From an uncultured Cetobacterium sp. (GTDB taxonomy: Bacteria > Fusobacteriota > Fusobacteriia > Fusobacteriales > Fusobacteriaceae), in contig NZ_CAMTIK010000013.1 in assembly GCF_947072685.1 (NCBI RefSeq), forward strand, positions 1-55,039: 55,039 bases of DNA, given 5' to 3'. The translations under genes and the position numbers were made by a program. A model generated the notes under the pieces. That model ran no database searches. It worked only from the letters and a program-made list of their open reading frames with translations, and was not told where the DNA came from. Below, in pieces: positions 42,793 to 51,462 of this stretch. Each line of letters begins with the position of its first letter. Position 1 is the stretch's first letter.

Positions 42793-43914
42793 CTAATCTT
42801 TCAAAGCTAAAGGCATCACAATATAAGTATAATTATCTTCATACATATTTCTTGTCCTTACAGCACTATTTGATGTTGTAAACTCTAAGCAAATTGTATC
42901 TTTAGCGCTTGATTGAATAAATTCCAATAAAAACTTTACATTTAAAGATATTTTTAAGTTTTCACCACTATAATTCACTTTAGATATTTCCTTTGCTTTT
43001 GCTATTTCTCCTACCCCTTCAATGTCTAAAATATCTTTATCTAATGCAAATACTGCACCAAATTTAGATTCTGAATTATTTTTTACAAATATCTGAATTC
43101 TTTTTAACATTTTTTCGAAGGCAACTCTATTAATTTCAAGTTTTTTATTATATCCACTTGCTTCTAGTATTGTTTTATAATTTGGGAAAGGTAAGTCAAT
43201 AACTCTACTTACTATAGATATCTTTCCTAATCTGAAATAAAGTTGTTTATTTTTTTGAGTGAATGCGATCTCCTCTTCATTCCCATTTCTTAATAACTTA
43301 GACATAGCATCTATTGTATTAATAGGTATACTAACTTTAAATACACCTTTATTTCCTATATATTCATTTTCTAAGTAAGTCAATCTATATGTATCCGTTG
43401 AGATAAACTTTATTTTTTCCTCTTCTATTTCAACCCTAATACAATTTATTGATAGATTATCACTTGACATCGATGCAGAAAATTTAACCTTATCAAAATT
43501 ATCTGCTAAATCTAGCTTTTTTAATTTAAATTCAAACTCTTCATCTTCTATCTCTTCGTCTTGAATTCTTGGGAATTCTTCGGCATTCATAAGAGTAAAC
43601 TCCGATGATGAATCTGGTGTCTCAATAGTTAAAATATCATCTTCAATATTTAAAACAATCATTTCATCTTTTATCTCTTTTAAATATTCCTCAACTAAAT
43701 TGTGTTGGAAAACTGCCTTTCCTTCATTTACAATTTCACATTCCATCTCTGTAGATATTGTTAGTTCTAAATTTGTTCCACAAAACCATAGCTTCCCATT
43801 TCTAGTTTCTATAAAAACATAAGAGATAATTGGTCTAATTTTATTTTCATTAATTGCTTTTTCTACAATTTTTATTTTTTTTAAAAACTCTAACCTATTA
43901 ACTTTTAAAATCAA
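42793..43914 (-). CDS. dnaN: DNA polymerase III sliding clamp (beta subunit)
   Basis: 373 aa from a TTG start preceded by GGAGG, the only plausible start. Three clamp domains of about 120 residues. Typical segments are RPIISYVFIETRNGKLWFCGTNLELTIS-like (residues 22-50) and, near the end, the VRTRNMYEDNYTYIVMPLAL motif that forms the peptide-binding pocket. It is not next to dnaA here; it follows a sigma factor gene by 15 bp. Confidence 0.93.
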   Translation of the reverse strand: MILKVNRLEFLKKIKIVEKAINENKIRPIISYVFIETRNGKLWFCGTNLELTISTEMECEIVNEGKAVFQHNLVEEYLKEIKDEMIVLNIEDDILTIETPDSSSEFTLMNAEEFPRIQDEEIEDEEFEFKLKKLDLADNFDKVKFSASMSSDNLSINCIRVEIEEEKIKFISTDTYRLTYLENEYIGNKGVFKVSIPINTIDAMSKLLRNGNEEEIAFTQKNKQLYFRLGKISIVSRVIDLPFPNYKTILEASGYNKKLEINRVAFEKMLKRIQIFVKNNSESKFGAVFALDKDILDIEGVGEIAKAKEISKVNYSGENLKISLNVKFLLEFIQSSAKDTICLEFTTSNSAVRTRNMYEDNYTYIVMPLALKD

Positions 43915-43929
43915 TTTTGCCTCCTTGTT

Positions 43930-44754
43930 TCAATAGTAATAGTTTCCTTTTAACAAGTCACTATAACGCATTCTTAATTTTTCTAAAGTTTTTTGTTCAA
44001 TCTGTCTTACTCTTTCTCTCGTTATACTAAAACTTTGTCCTATATCTTCAAGTGTATGTATCTGATTTCCATCAAAACCAAATCTCATCTTTAAAATTTG
44101 TTTCTCTCGTTCATTCAATTTATTCAAAATCTCATTTATTTGCTCTGTACTTATATCCCTTATCAATTTATTTTCTAAATCATTGTGTACTTCGCTCGCA
44201 ATTATATCTTCCAAACAAATGTCCTCTCCAATTGGAGAACTTAATGATATAGTTTCTTGAAATTCAAGCATTAATTCTTGAACTTTTTCAAGAGGATAAC
44301 CTATCCCTTCAGATATTTCAAAAATACTTGGATAATCTCCCCTTGCCATAACACAATCCATTATAAACTTATTAGTTTTATTCAACAGATCATGTTTATA
44401 TGATGGTATTCTAATCTCTCTACCTTTACTTATGATAGCCTTACTGATGGCCTGTTTTATCCACCAAACTGCATATGTAGAAAGTCTATATCCTTTTTCT
44501 ATATCAAATTTTTCTATTGCATATATAAGACCAAAATTTCCTTCACTTATTAAATCAATAAAACTCATTCCTTTATTTCCATACTTTTTGGCTACATTAA
44601 CTACCAATCTTAAATTACATACAATCAATCTTTCCCTTGCTTCAACGTCACCATTTTTAGCCCTTGTTAAAAGTTCAACTTCTTCATCTTTTCCTAACAC
44701 TTCATACTCTTTTATGTCTTCTAAATAAAATGAAACTAAATCTCTTTCTGTCAT
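43930..44754 (-). CDS. group 2 sigma-70 factor (RpoD/RpoS-like)
   Basis: 274 aa from the ATG after GGGGTG. Regions 1.2, 2, 3 and 4 are complete: core binding and -10 recognition at LISEGNFGLIYAIEKFDIEKGYRLSTYAVWWIKQAI (split across regions 2.2-2.4), and the region 4 HTH LEDIGQSFSITRERVRQIEQKTLEKLR. Region 1.1 and the large non-conserved insertion of primary RpoD are missing, so it looks like an alternative, stress- or growth-phase-type sigma rather than the housekeeping one; no primary sigma factor is present in this window to compare with. Coupled to dnaN. Confidence 0.8.
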   Translation of the reverse strand: MTERDLVSFYLEDIKEYEVLGKDEEVELLTRAKNGDVEARERLIVCNLRLVVNVAKKYGNKGMSFIDLISEGNFGLIYAIEKFDIEKGYRLSTYAVWWIKQAISKAIISKGREIRIPSYKHDLLNKTNKFIMDCVMARGDYPSIFEISEGIGYPLEKVQELMLEFQETISLSSPIGEDICLEDIIASEVHNDLENKLIRDISTEQINEILNKLNEREKQILKMRFGFDGNQIHTLEDIGQSFSITRERVRQIEQKTLEKLRMRYSDLLKGNYYY

Positions 44755-44903
44755 ATACACCCCATACCTTCATTAGTTGTCTTTTACTAAGTTGTGAATC
44801 TGTGTGTTGCTAATGTGTTGATTTTTTAATTTGATTTATGTTGTTAGATATAATATTCAATTGTCTTATAACCTTTTGTATAAATTTTATGTATAACTAA
44901 TCT

Positions 44904-45905
44904 TTAATAAAATTCTTCTTTTAATTCTCTTGTCATCAACTCTTTTACTTTTTCCTTTGTGTCTGCTCCCTCGTATATTATCTGATAAATAGCTTCGACT
45001 ATTGGCATACTTATCTTCAAGTCTAATTTCTTATTATATACAGCTTTTACTGTTGCTACACCTTCTGCAACCATAACCATACTATCTAAAATATCTTGAA
45101 TTTTATCACCTTTACCTAGTCTCTCTCCTACGTATCTATTTCTACTATGTCTACTAGCACAAGTTACAACTAGGTCCCCAATCCCAGTTAGTCCTGAAAA
45201 AGTTAACTCATCGGCTCCCATAACTTTTCCAAATCTTATCATCTCTGCTATTCCTCTGGTTATTAAAGCAGCTTTTGCATTATCTCCATAACCTAGCCCA
45301 TCAGCTATTCCTGCTCCTATTGCCAAACAATTCTTGACAGCTCCTCCAAGCTCAACTCCTGCCATGTCTTTACTTACATAAACTCTAAAGTTTTCCGTAT
45401 TAAATAACTCTTGAACTTTTTTTGCATTTTCAAACTCTCCAGCTGCAACTATTGTTGTTGGCAATTCTTGCGCTACCTCTTCCGCATGTGTTGGTCCAGA
45501 AAGTACAATTATATTTTTATGATATTTTCCTTTTATTTCATCTTTTATTACATTCGATAGTGTTTCTCCAGTTAAAACTTCTAATCCTTTTGCAGTATTT
45601 ATAAGAATCATTCTATCCTCTATTTGAGAGGATAGTCTAGTTATAACTCCTCTTAATACTTGAGATGGAACAGAAAATACTACGTATTTAACTCCCGCTA
45701 ATAGTCCATCCACTTCAGATGTCACTGTCAATCTCTCTGGAAACTTTATTCCCGGAAGTAATCTGCTATTTTCTCTTTCTGTATTAAGTTTTTCAGCAAT
45801 CTCCTTATTATGTTCCCACATAATAACTTCATGACCTTTTTTAGCTAAAACCATTCCTAAAGCCGTTCCCCAGCTACCTGCTCCTATTATAACTACTTTT
45901 TCCAT
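44904..45905 (-). CDS. gpsA: NAD(P)H-dependent glycerol-3-phosphate dehydrogenase
   Basis: 333 aa. The Rossmann motif GAGSWGTALG (7-16), the catalytic lysine region ELGGAVKNCLAIGAGIADGLG, and SGPTHAEEV are all present. It makes sn-glycerol-3-phosphate from dihydroxyacetone phosphate for phospholipid synthesis, the substrate of PlsY encoded 13 bp upstream. AAGGAG precedes the ATG. Confidence 0.95.
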   Translation of the reverse strand: MEKVVIIGAGSWGTALGMVLAKKGHEVIMWEHNKEIAEKLNTERENSRLLPGIKFPERLTVTSEVDGLLAGVKYVVFSVPSQVLRGVITRLSSQIEDRMILINTAKGLEVLTGETLSNVIKDEIKGKYHKNIIVLSGPTHAEEVAQELPTTIVAAGEFENAKKVQELFNTENFRVYVSKDMAGVELGGAVKNCLAIGAGIADGLGYGDNAKAALITRGIAEMIRFGKVMGADELTFSGLTGIGDLVVTCASRHSRNRYVGERLGKGDKIQDILDSMVMVAEGVATVKAVYNKKLDLKISMPIVEAIYQIIYEGADTKEKVKELMTRELKEEFY

Positions 45906-45918
45906 TTAATTTATCTCC

Positions 45919-46524
45919 TTACTTTAAATTAAATTTGTTTTCTTTTCCATCCATAAGTCTAGCTATATTAGCTTTATGTTTATATATCACAAATATTCCA
46001 ACAACTAGGGATATTACTACTAGTGGGATTCTTGTTGCGGAATCTCTCACTGGCATAAAAAACGCCAATATTGGTAATAATGCTGAGCAAATAACTGATC
46101 CTAAAGATATATATCTTGTTATTCCTACAGTAATTATAAAAACTAAAACTAATATTCCTATCACTTTTGGCATTAAAAAAAGAAAAACTCCTAAACTTGT
46201 TGCAACACCCTTTCCACCCTTAAATTGTAGAAAGAATGAGAATGTATGTCCTAAAATTGCGACTAAGCCTAGTAAAATTATTTCTACTCCACCAATTCCA
46301 AATATATTTGCTAAATATAGTGGAATATATCCTTTTAAAGCATCCATTATCAGAACCATTATACCATACTTTGGTCCTAAAATTCTATATGCATTTGTTG
46401 CTCCAGAATTTTTACTCCCATGTTCCCTGATATCTATATTTTTTGTTCCCTTCCCTAGCCAAACTCCGCAAGGTAATGCTCCAAATAAATATGCTATAAC
46501 AATAAAAAATAAAAATTTTATCAT
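45919..46524 (-). CDS. plsY: acyl-phosphate:glycerol-3-phosphate acyltransferase PlsY
   Basis: 201 aa, five membrane helices. PlsY motifs DIREHGSKNSGATNAYR (about 31-47), GHTFSFFLQFKGGKGVATSLG (about 93-113) and the C-terminal YKHKANIARL match the three conserved loops. It transfers acyl from acyl-phosphate to glycerol-3-phosphate, the first step of phospholipid synthesis after gpsA. AGGAGG ribosome binding site, 8 bp after the rlmD-like gene. Confidence 0.95.
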   Translation of the reverse strand: MIKFLFFIVIAYLFGALPCGVWLGKGTKNIDIREHGSKNSGATNAYRILGPKYGIMVLIMDALKGYIPLYLANIFGIGGVEIILLGLVAILGHTFSFFLQFKGGKGVATSLGVFLFLMPKVIGILVLVFIITVGITRYISLGSVICSALLPILAFFMPVRDSATRIPLVVISLVVGIFVIYKHKANIARLMDGKENKFNLK

Positions 46525-46532
46525 AAATCCTC

Positions 46533-47894
46533 CTATTTTTTAACCAATCTACCTACAACTTCAATATGGCTTGTTTGTGGGAACATATCCACAGGTTTAA
46601 CTCTTTTCAATTCATATCCTTCTTTTTCTAAAATTTCTATATCTCTTGCAAATGTTGATGGGTTACATGAGATATAAACAATCTCTTTTATTCCTATTTT
46701 CGATATATTCAAAAGACTCTCCTCATCTATTCCCTTTCTAGGTGGATCCAATATTATTGAGTCTATCTCTTCTTTTTTCATCAAATTCACTATCTCTTTA
46801 TTCACATCTCCACAAATAAATTCAACATTTGATATATTATTTTCTTTAGCAGTTTTAATACCATCTTTAACCGCAGACTCAATTATTTCTATAGAGTAAA
46901 CTTGCTTTGCCTTTTTACTTAAAATCATTCCGATAGTTCCTGTTCCTGCATAAGCATCAACTATATTTTTATTTTCGATATTTTCGAACATATTTATAGC
47001 CAGATCATATAATCTTCTTGTTTGAAGAAGATTTATTTGAAAAAATGATGTTGGTGAAATATTAAAGTGAATATTTGCAATACTCTCTTTTATAGTTTCT
47101 TCTCCAAAGAGAAGTATATTTTTATCACCAATGGCCACGTTTGTTCTTCGACTATTTAAAGATATATATACCGACGTTATCTCTTTAAATTTATTTTTTA
47201 ACTCCAACAAAATATTTTTCAATTCTGAATCAACTCTTGTATCGTTAACTATCAAAACAAGCATTGCTTCGCCAAAAGAGTTCGTTCTTACCATTACGTG
47301 TCTCAACAATCCTCTGTGCTTTTTCTCATCATATACACTTATCTTGTTTTTATTCAACAACTCTTTTAACTCACTTATAAGCTTATTTCCTAAAACAGAA
47401 TTTAACATGTTGTCTTCCACTTGAAATACATCATGACTTTTTCTTTTAAAAAATCCCGTGATAATTTCTTTTCCTTTTAACGAAAAAGGCTCTATTACCT
47501 TATTTCTATAATTTTTTTCAACAGGTGATTCAAAAGTATCCTCTATTAAAACATCTGAATTCTTTCCAATTCTTCTAACTACGTCTTCTACCATCTCTTT
47601 TTTATATTTCAATTGAGATTCATAGTTTAACATTCCAAAATCACAACCTTGAAAATCTTCAAATGTTATGTGAGATAGGTCTTTTATTCTTTCTGGCCCA
47701 GGAATTAAAATCTCTTTTATCAAAGCTCTACCATATGACTTTTTCAACGATATTATTTCTACTTTCAAAACATCTCCAGGTACAGACATTGGAACAAACA
47801 TTGCAAACTCATTATTATAATATCCTAATCCTTCTCCACCATAAACAATTTTTTCTATTTTTACTTCGATAACTTGTCCTTTTTCTAATTTCAT
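46533..47894 (-). CDS. 23S rRNA (uracil-5-)-methyltransferase RlmD/RlmCD type
   Basis: 453 aa. N-terminal TRAM domain (about 1-60), then a SAM-dependent methyltransferase with VDAYAGTGTIGMILS, the QINLLQTRRLYD segment and the catalytic cysteine in SCNPSTFARDI (about 405-415). It makes 5-methyluridine in 23S rRNA. The CxxxxxCGGC set that binds the 4Fe-4S cluster in E. coli RlmD is not found: the corresponding region reads QGCDFGMLNYESQL with one cysteine. So it may lack the cluster. rRNA rather than tRNA as target follows from the TRAM domain. Confidence 0.83.
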   Translation of the reverse strand: MKLEKGQVIEVKIEKIVYGGEGLGYYNNEFAMFVPMSVPGDVLKVEIISLKKSYGRALIKEILIPGPERIKDLSHITFEDFQGCDFGMLNYESQLKYKKEMVEDVVRRIGKNSDVLIEDTFESPVEKNYRNKVIEPFSLKGKEIITGFFKRKSHDVFQVEDNMLNSVLGNKLISELKELLNKNKISVYDEKKHRGLLRHVMVRTNSFGEAMLVLIVNDTRVDSELKNILLELKNKFKEITSVYISLNSRRTNVAIGDKNILLFGEETIKESIANIHFNISPTSFFQINLLQTRRLYDLAINMFENIENKNIVDAYAGTGTIGMILSKKAKQVYSIEIIESAVKDGIKTAKENNISNVEFICGDVNKEIVNLMKKEEIDSIILDPPRKGIDEESLLNISKIGIKEIVYISCNPSTFARDIEILEKEGYELKRVKPVDMFPQTSHIEVVGRLVKK

Positions 47895-47911
47895 ATTACT
47901 CTCCTATCTTT

Positions 47912-48184
47912 TTAAAAAGAGTTTTCATCAATTTTAAAGAAATTAATCTTTTCTGATATGATCATATTTTTATTTTTATTCATCTCTTTTTCTATTTTTC
48001 TCAGATCCATAAGTAAGTCATATTCATATATTCTCTTACTTTTTTCTTTTTCTAACTCTTTTACTTCTCTTTCTAGTTTTAGATTGTTCTTTTCTAAATA
48101 AGAGATTTCTCTTATAAGATATCCATAAAATGACCAGATTAAAATTATTCCAACTACTCCTAATAAAATATTTTTCCTGTTCAT
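47912..48184 (-). CDS. ftsL: FtsL-like small bitopic division protein
   Basis: 90 aa. One membrane helix (ILLGVVGIILIWSFYGYLI, about 5-23), then a long coiled coil with leucine/glutamate heptads (ISYLEKNNLKLEREVKELEK). This size and topology, and the position 10 bp downstream of rsmH, are those of FtsL in the dcw cluster. Sequence similarity alone is not decisive in this family; DivIC or an unrelated coiled-coil protein is the alternative. ftsI, which normally follows, is not here. Confidence 0.6.
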   Translation of the reverse strand: MNRKNILLGVVGIILIWSFYGYLIREISYLEKNNLKLEREVKELEKEKSKRIYEYDLLMDLRKIEKEMNKNKNMIISEKINFFKIDENSF

Positions 48185-48194
48185 ATATTTCTCC

Positions 48195-49133
48195 TTATAA
48201 CTTTTCTATAACTCTTAATTTTGCTGAATGAGCTCTGTTATTAAACTCTAACTCTTGTTTTGAAGATATTATAGGTTTTCTATTTACAAGTTTTCCTTTC
48301 GGAACTTCATTACAAACACATATAGGTAACTCTTTCGGACACTTACATCCAGTACATAAATCTCTAAACATATTCTTTACTATTCTATCCTCTAGAGAAT
48401 GGAATGTTATTATTGCTAAACGTCCACCTTTTTCTAATGAATTAAATGATTTTGTTATTGCATTTTTTAAAACATCTAATTCTCTATTTACCTCTATTCT
48501 TATAGCTTGAAAGACCTTTTTTGCTGGATGCTTTTCACTTCTAGGAGGGTATGCTTTTCTAATTACATCAACTAATTCTCCTGTAGTTTCAATAGGTTTT
48601 TCCTCTCTTCTTTGACAGATTAATCTAGCTATTTTTCTAGAGAATCTATCCTCTCCATATTCAAAAAATATTTTAACAAGTTCACCCTCTTCATAGTTAT
48701 TAACTACTTCATATGCCGACAGTTCAGAACTTCTATTCATTCTCATATCTAATTTAGTGTCATATCTATAAGAAAACCCTCTTTCTGGATCATCCAATTG
48801 TGTTGACGAAACCCCAATATCCATTAAAATACCAGTTACTTTATCAGCACCTGCCATATAAAGAACAGTATCAATATTTTCAAAATTGTTTTTAAATACA
48901 GACCACTTCGACCCATATTTTCCCAATCTATTTTTAGCAAACTCTATAGCTTGTTCATCTTGGTCTATAGAGATCAGTCTTCCATTGTCTCCAATCTCTC
49001 TTAAGATTCCTTCAGAATGTCCTCCACCTCCAAGTGTACAATCTACATAAACTCCATCTTTATCTGTTATTAAATTTTCCAAAGTTTCATAATATAAAAC
49101 CGGAATATGGTATTCACTCTCTAATTCGTGCAT
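48195..49133 (-). CDS. rsmH: 16S rRNA (cytosine(1402)-N4)-methyltransferase RsmH
   Basis: 312 aa, standard length. Motifs: HIPVLYYETLENL at the N-terminus, YVDCTLGGGGHSEGIL (SAM binding), MDIGVSSTQLDDPERGFSY, and HSLEDRIVKNMFRD near the C-terminus. The CTGCKCPKELPICVC cysteine group is a known variable part of the family. It methylates C1402 in the ribosomal P site. It starts right after a terminator hairpin, see 49147-49178. Confidence 0.95.
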   Translation of the reverse strand: MHELESEYHIPVLYYETLENLITDKDGVYVDCTLGGGGHSEGILREIGDNGRLISIDQDEQAIEFAKNRLGKYGSKWSVFKNNFENIDTVLYMAGADKVTGILMDIGVSSTQLDDPERGFSYRYDTKLDMRMNRSSELSAYEVVNNYEEGELVKIFFEYGEDRFSRKIARLICQRREEKPIETTGELVDVIRKAYPPRSEKHPAKKVFQAIRIEVNRELDVLKNAITKSFNSLEKGGRLAIITFHSLEDRIVKNMFRDLCTGCKCPKELPICVCNEVPKGKLVNRKPIISSKQELEFNNRAHSAKLRVIEKL

Positions 49134-49146
49134 TTTGTTCCTCCTA

Positions 49147-49178
49147 CAAAAAATAGAGAAGCCGGTGGCTTCTCTATT
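49147..49178 (-). terminator. terminator/attenuator between yggT and rsmH
   Basis: Minus strand AATAGAGAAGCC, 3-nt loop, GGCTTCTCTATT (perfect 12-bp stem) followed directly by TTTTTTG. The rsmH ribosome binding site begins only a few bases later, leaving no room for a promoter, so rsmH may depend on read-through or on a promoter inside yggT. Confidence 0.85.
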
Positions 49179-49182
49179 CTAT

Positions 49183-49437
49183 TTATAATAAATAAAAAAT
49201 AATATATCTTACAATTTTCAATGCAAAGTAAGCCAGTAGTGGTGATAAATCTATTCTACTATTTCCCAAAGGAATTAGTGTTCTAAATGGTTTTAAAATT
49301 GGTTCAGTTACACTATAAACGAAATTTGTAAAATCATTTCTCGAATATGGTGCTAACCAAGATATAACTATTCTTATTAAGATCAATATATTTATAATTT
49401 CAAATGTTAAATTTATAGCTCTATAAAATAAACCCAT
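49183..49437 (-). CDS. YggT family membrane protein
   Basis: 84 aa, two membrane helices. ILILIRIVISWLAPYSRNDF and VTEPILKPFRTLIPLGNSRIDLSPLLAYFAL match YggT (PF02325) over the full length. Members occur near division genes; the B. subtilis homologue YlmG is implicated in septum/nucleoid functions. AAGGAG precedes the ATG, 11 bp after pgsA. Function unproven. Confidence 0.88.
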   Translation of the reverse strand: MGLFYRAINLTFEIINILILIRIVISWLAPYSRNDFTNFVYSVTEPILKPFRTLIPLGNSRIDLSPLLAYFALKIVRYIIFYLL

Positions 49438-49447
49438 TGTCCACTCC

Positions 49448-50017
49448 TTAATCTTCCCCTAGGAAATAATGTTTTGCTTTCACTGAATATTCCCATCCTG
49501 ACCAAACTGTTAAAATCACAGGTATTAAAGTCATATAAAAATAAATCTGCTTATATAATACTGCTTGCTCTGGAGTTTTTCCTAATCCTAAAAACAGCAT
49601 TATCATAATTACTATCATTTGTGTCGTTGTTTTATATTTACCTAAAACACCTGCCGGAATAACCTCTCCTTTAGCTGCAGCTATCGTTCTAATACCACTT
49701 ATTAAGAACTCTCTTGCTATTACAACTATTGACATCCAAGAAGGAATATAATCTAATTTAACAAAAATCACCAATGCCGATATCACAAGTATCTTATCCG
49801 CTAAAGGATCCATTATTTTCCCTAAGTCAGTTATTAAATTATATTTTCTAGCTATGTATCCATCCAACCAATCTGTCAGTGATGCAAAAATAAATATTCC
49901 AAAAGCGACTAGTCTATATAGATTATGATCTGTTGCAGTGGCTGATTCCTGTAAAAAATATATAAAAGGTACTGCTAATATTAATCTAGTTGCTGTAAGT
50001 TTATTTGGCAAATTCAA
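49448..50017 (-). CDS. pgsA: CDP-diacylglycerol-glycerol-3-phosphate 3-phosphatidyltransferase
   Basis: 189 aa from a TTG start after AAGGAGGAG. The CDP-alcohol phosphotransferase motif D-G-x2-A-R-x8-G-x3-D-x3-D is present as DGYIARKYNLITDLGKIMDP followed by LAD. Multi-helix membrane protein making phosphatidylglycerol phosphate, the first step to PG and cardiolipin. Same transcript as rimO (24 bp upstream) and yggT. Confidence 0.93.
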   Translation of the reverse strand: MNLPNKLTATRLILAVPFIYFLQESATATDHNLYRLVAFGIFIFASLTDWLDGYIARKYNLITDLGKIMDPLADKILVISALVIFVKLDYIPSWMSIVVIAREFLISGIRTIAAAKGEVIPAGVLGKYKTTTQMIVIMIMLFLGLGKTPEQAVLYKQIYFYMTLIPVILTVWSGWEYSVKAKHYFLGED

Positions 50018-50041
50018 GATTGTCTCCTCCTTATTTTTACA

Positions 50042-51382
50042 CTATTTAGCTTCGTTTTCTACAATTGCTCCTATATAATCATATTCAAAATTTTGTTCTA
50101 TTTTTACTTTTACTATTTCACCTTGTTTAGCTGTCCCGTCATTAGTCAAAACTTTTCCGTCTATATCTAGAGCTTGTCCTCTCGTTCTTCCCTCTAACAT
50201 AAACTCACTCTCTGAAGAGATTCCATCTATCATAACTTCTACAACTTTTCCTATCATAGCTTTATTTTTAATCTCAGCTATGCTCGCTTGTAAATTTGTT
50301 AACTCTGCCCATCTTCTTTCTTTAATTTCTTCAGGAACTTGATTTTCTAAGTCATGAGCTACAGTTCCTTCCTCTCTTGAATACTTGAATACACCAACAT
50401 AATCAAATTTAAATTCTTCTACAAATTCTTTTAACTCTTCAAAGTTTTCTTCAGTTTCTCCTGGGAATCCAACAATCACTGTTGTTCTGATTGATGCTTC
50501 AGGAATTTCCGTTCTAATTTTATCTAAAATTGATTTTATGTGATCTCCTGATTTTGCTCTTGCCATATTTTGTAGAATATTTCCTGAAATATGTTGAATT
50601 GGTATATCAAAGTATTTACATACTTTTGGTTCATTTTTTATAACTTCAACTAATTCATCTGTCAGTGAATTAGGGAACATATAATATGCTCTTATCCACT
50701 CTATACCTTCTACTTTTGCTAGAGCTTTTAATAGATCAGGTAAAGCTTTTTTCTTATATAGATCTATTCCGTACTCTGTTGTTTCTTGAGCTAACAGATT
50801 TATCTCTCTAACTCCATTTGAAGCCAAAGCTTTAGCTTCTTCAACGATATCTTCTATAGTTCTACTTCTTAAATTTCCTCTTAGTTGTGGAATTATACAA
50901 TAAGTACATCTTCTATTACAACCTTCGGCTATTTTTAGATAAGCTGTATGAGGATTTGTTGTCAATATTCTTTCTGTTCCTGCATCAGCTAAAAATTCAA
51001 AAGTTTCACACCTTACTATTTTTTCATCTTCTAAGATAGTATCAACTACCTCTTCAATTTTATGTATCTCTCCTGTTCCTATAACTGCGTCTATTTCTGG
51101 AATTTCCGCAATCAGTTCATCTGCATATCTTTGAGCTAAACAACCCGCAACAATTATTTTTTTTACATTTCCTGTATTTTTTTTCTCAACTACTTCTAAT
51201 ATAGCTTGAATAGATTCTTCCTTTGCATCTCCAATAAATCCACAAGTATTTATAAGAACTACATCTGCTTCTTCTAAATTATTAGTTATTTCAAATCCTT
51301 TTCTTGCTACCATCAAACCTATTAAATGCTCGCTATCAACTAAATTTTTGCTGCATCCTAAACTTATTAAACCTAATTTCAT
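50042..51382 (-). CDS. rimO: ribosomal protein S12 methylthiotransferase RimO
   Basis: 446 aa from the ATG 5 nt after AGGATGG; an ATG three codons earlier lies within that ribosome binding site. UPF0004 cysteines C10, C47 and C81, radical SAM cysteines C155, C159 and C162 (CNRRCTYC), and a C-terminal TRAM domain. Starting with LGLISLGCSKNLVDSEHL it matches RimO, which methylthiolates Asp-88/89 of S12, rather than the tRNA enzyme MiaB. Confidence 0.94.
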   Translation of the reverse strand: MKLGLISLGCSKNLVDSEHLIGLMVARKGFEITNNLEEADVVLINTCGFIGDAKEESIQAILEVVEKKNTGNVKKIIVAGCLAQRYADELIAEIPEIDAVIGTGEIHKIEEVVDTILEDEKIVRCETFEFLADAGTERILTTNPHTAYLKIAEGCNRRCTYCIIPQLRGNLRSRTIEDIVEEAKALASNGVREINLLAQETTEYGIDLYKKKALPDLLKALAKVEGIEWIRAYYMFPNSLTDELVEVIKNEPKVCKYFDIPIQHISGNILQNMARAKSGDHIKSILDKIRTEIPEASIRTTVIVGFPGETEENFEELKEFVEEFKFDYVGVFKYSREEGTVAHDLENQVPEEIKERRWAELTNLQASIAEIKNKAMIGKVVEVMIDGISSESEFMLEGRTRGQALDIDGKVLTNDGTAKQGEIVKVKIEQNFEYDYIGAIVENEAK

Positions 51383-51418
51383 TTTTACCATCCTTTTTCT
51401 ATGTTACCAATGGAAAAT

Positions 51419-51445
51419 AACACAGAGGTTGAAGTCCTCTGTGTT
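51419..51445 (-). terminator. hairpin after pnp, probably a weak terminator
   Basis: Minus strand AACACAGAGG, a 7-nt loop, CCTCTGTGTT then ATTTTCC. The 10-bp stem is strong, but the T tract is short, so read-through into rimO is likely. Confidence 0.7.
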
Positions 51446-51462
51446 ATCCTCCTTAATTAAAA

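Noticed and set aside
44761-44903. Promoter or regulatory RNA between gpsA and the sigma factor gene
   Set aside because: AT-rich with scattered -10-like words, but no -35/-10 pair with acceptable spacing and no stable hairpin seen.
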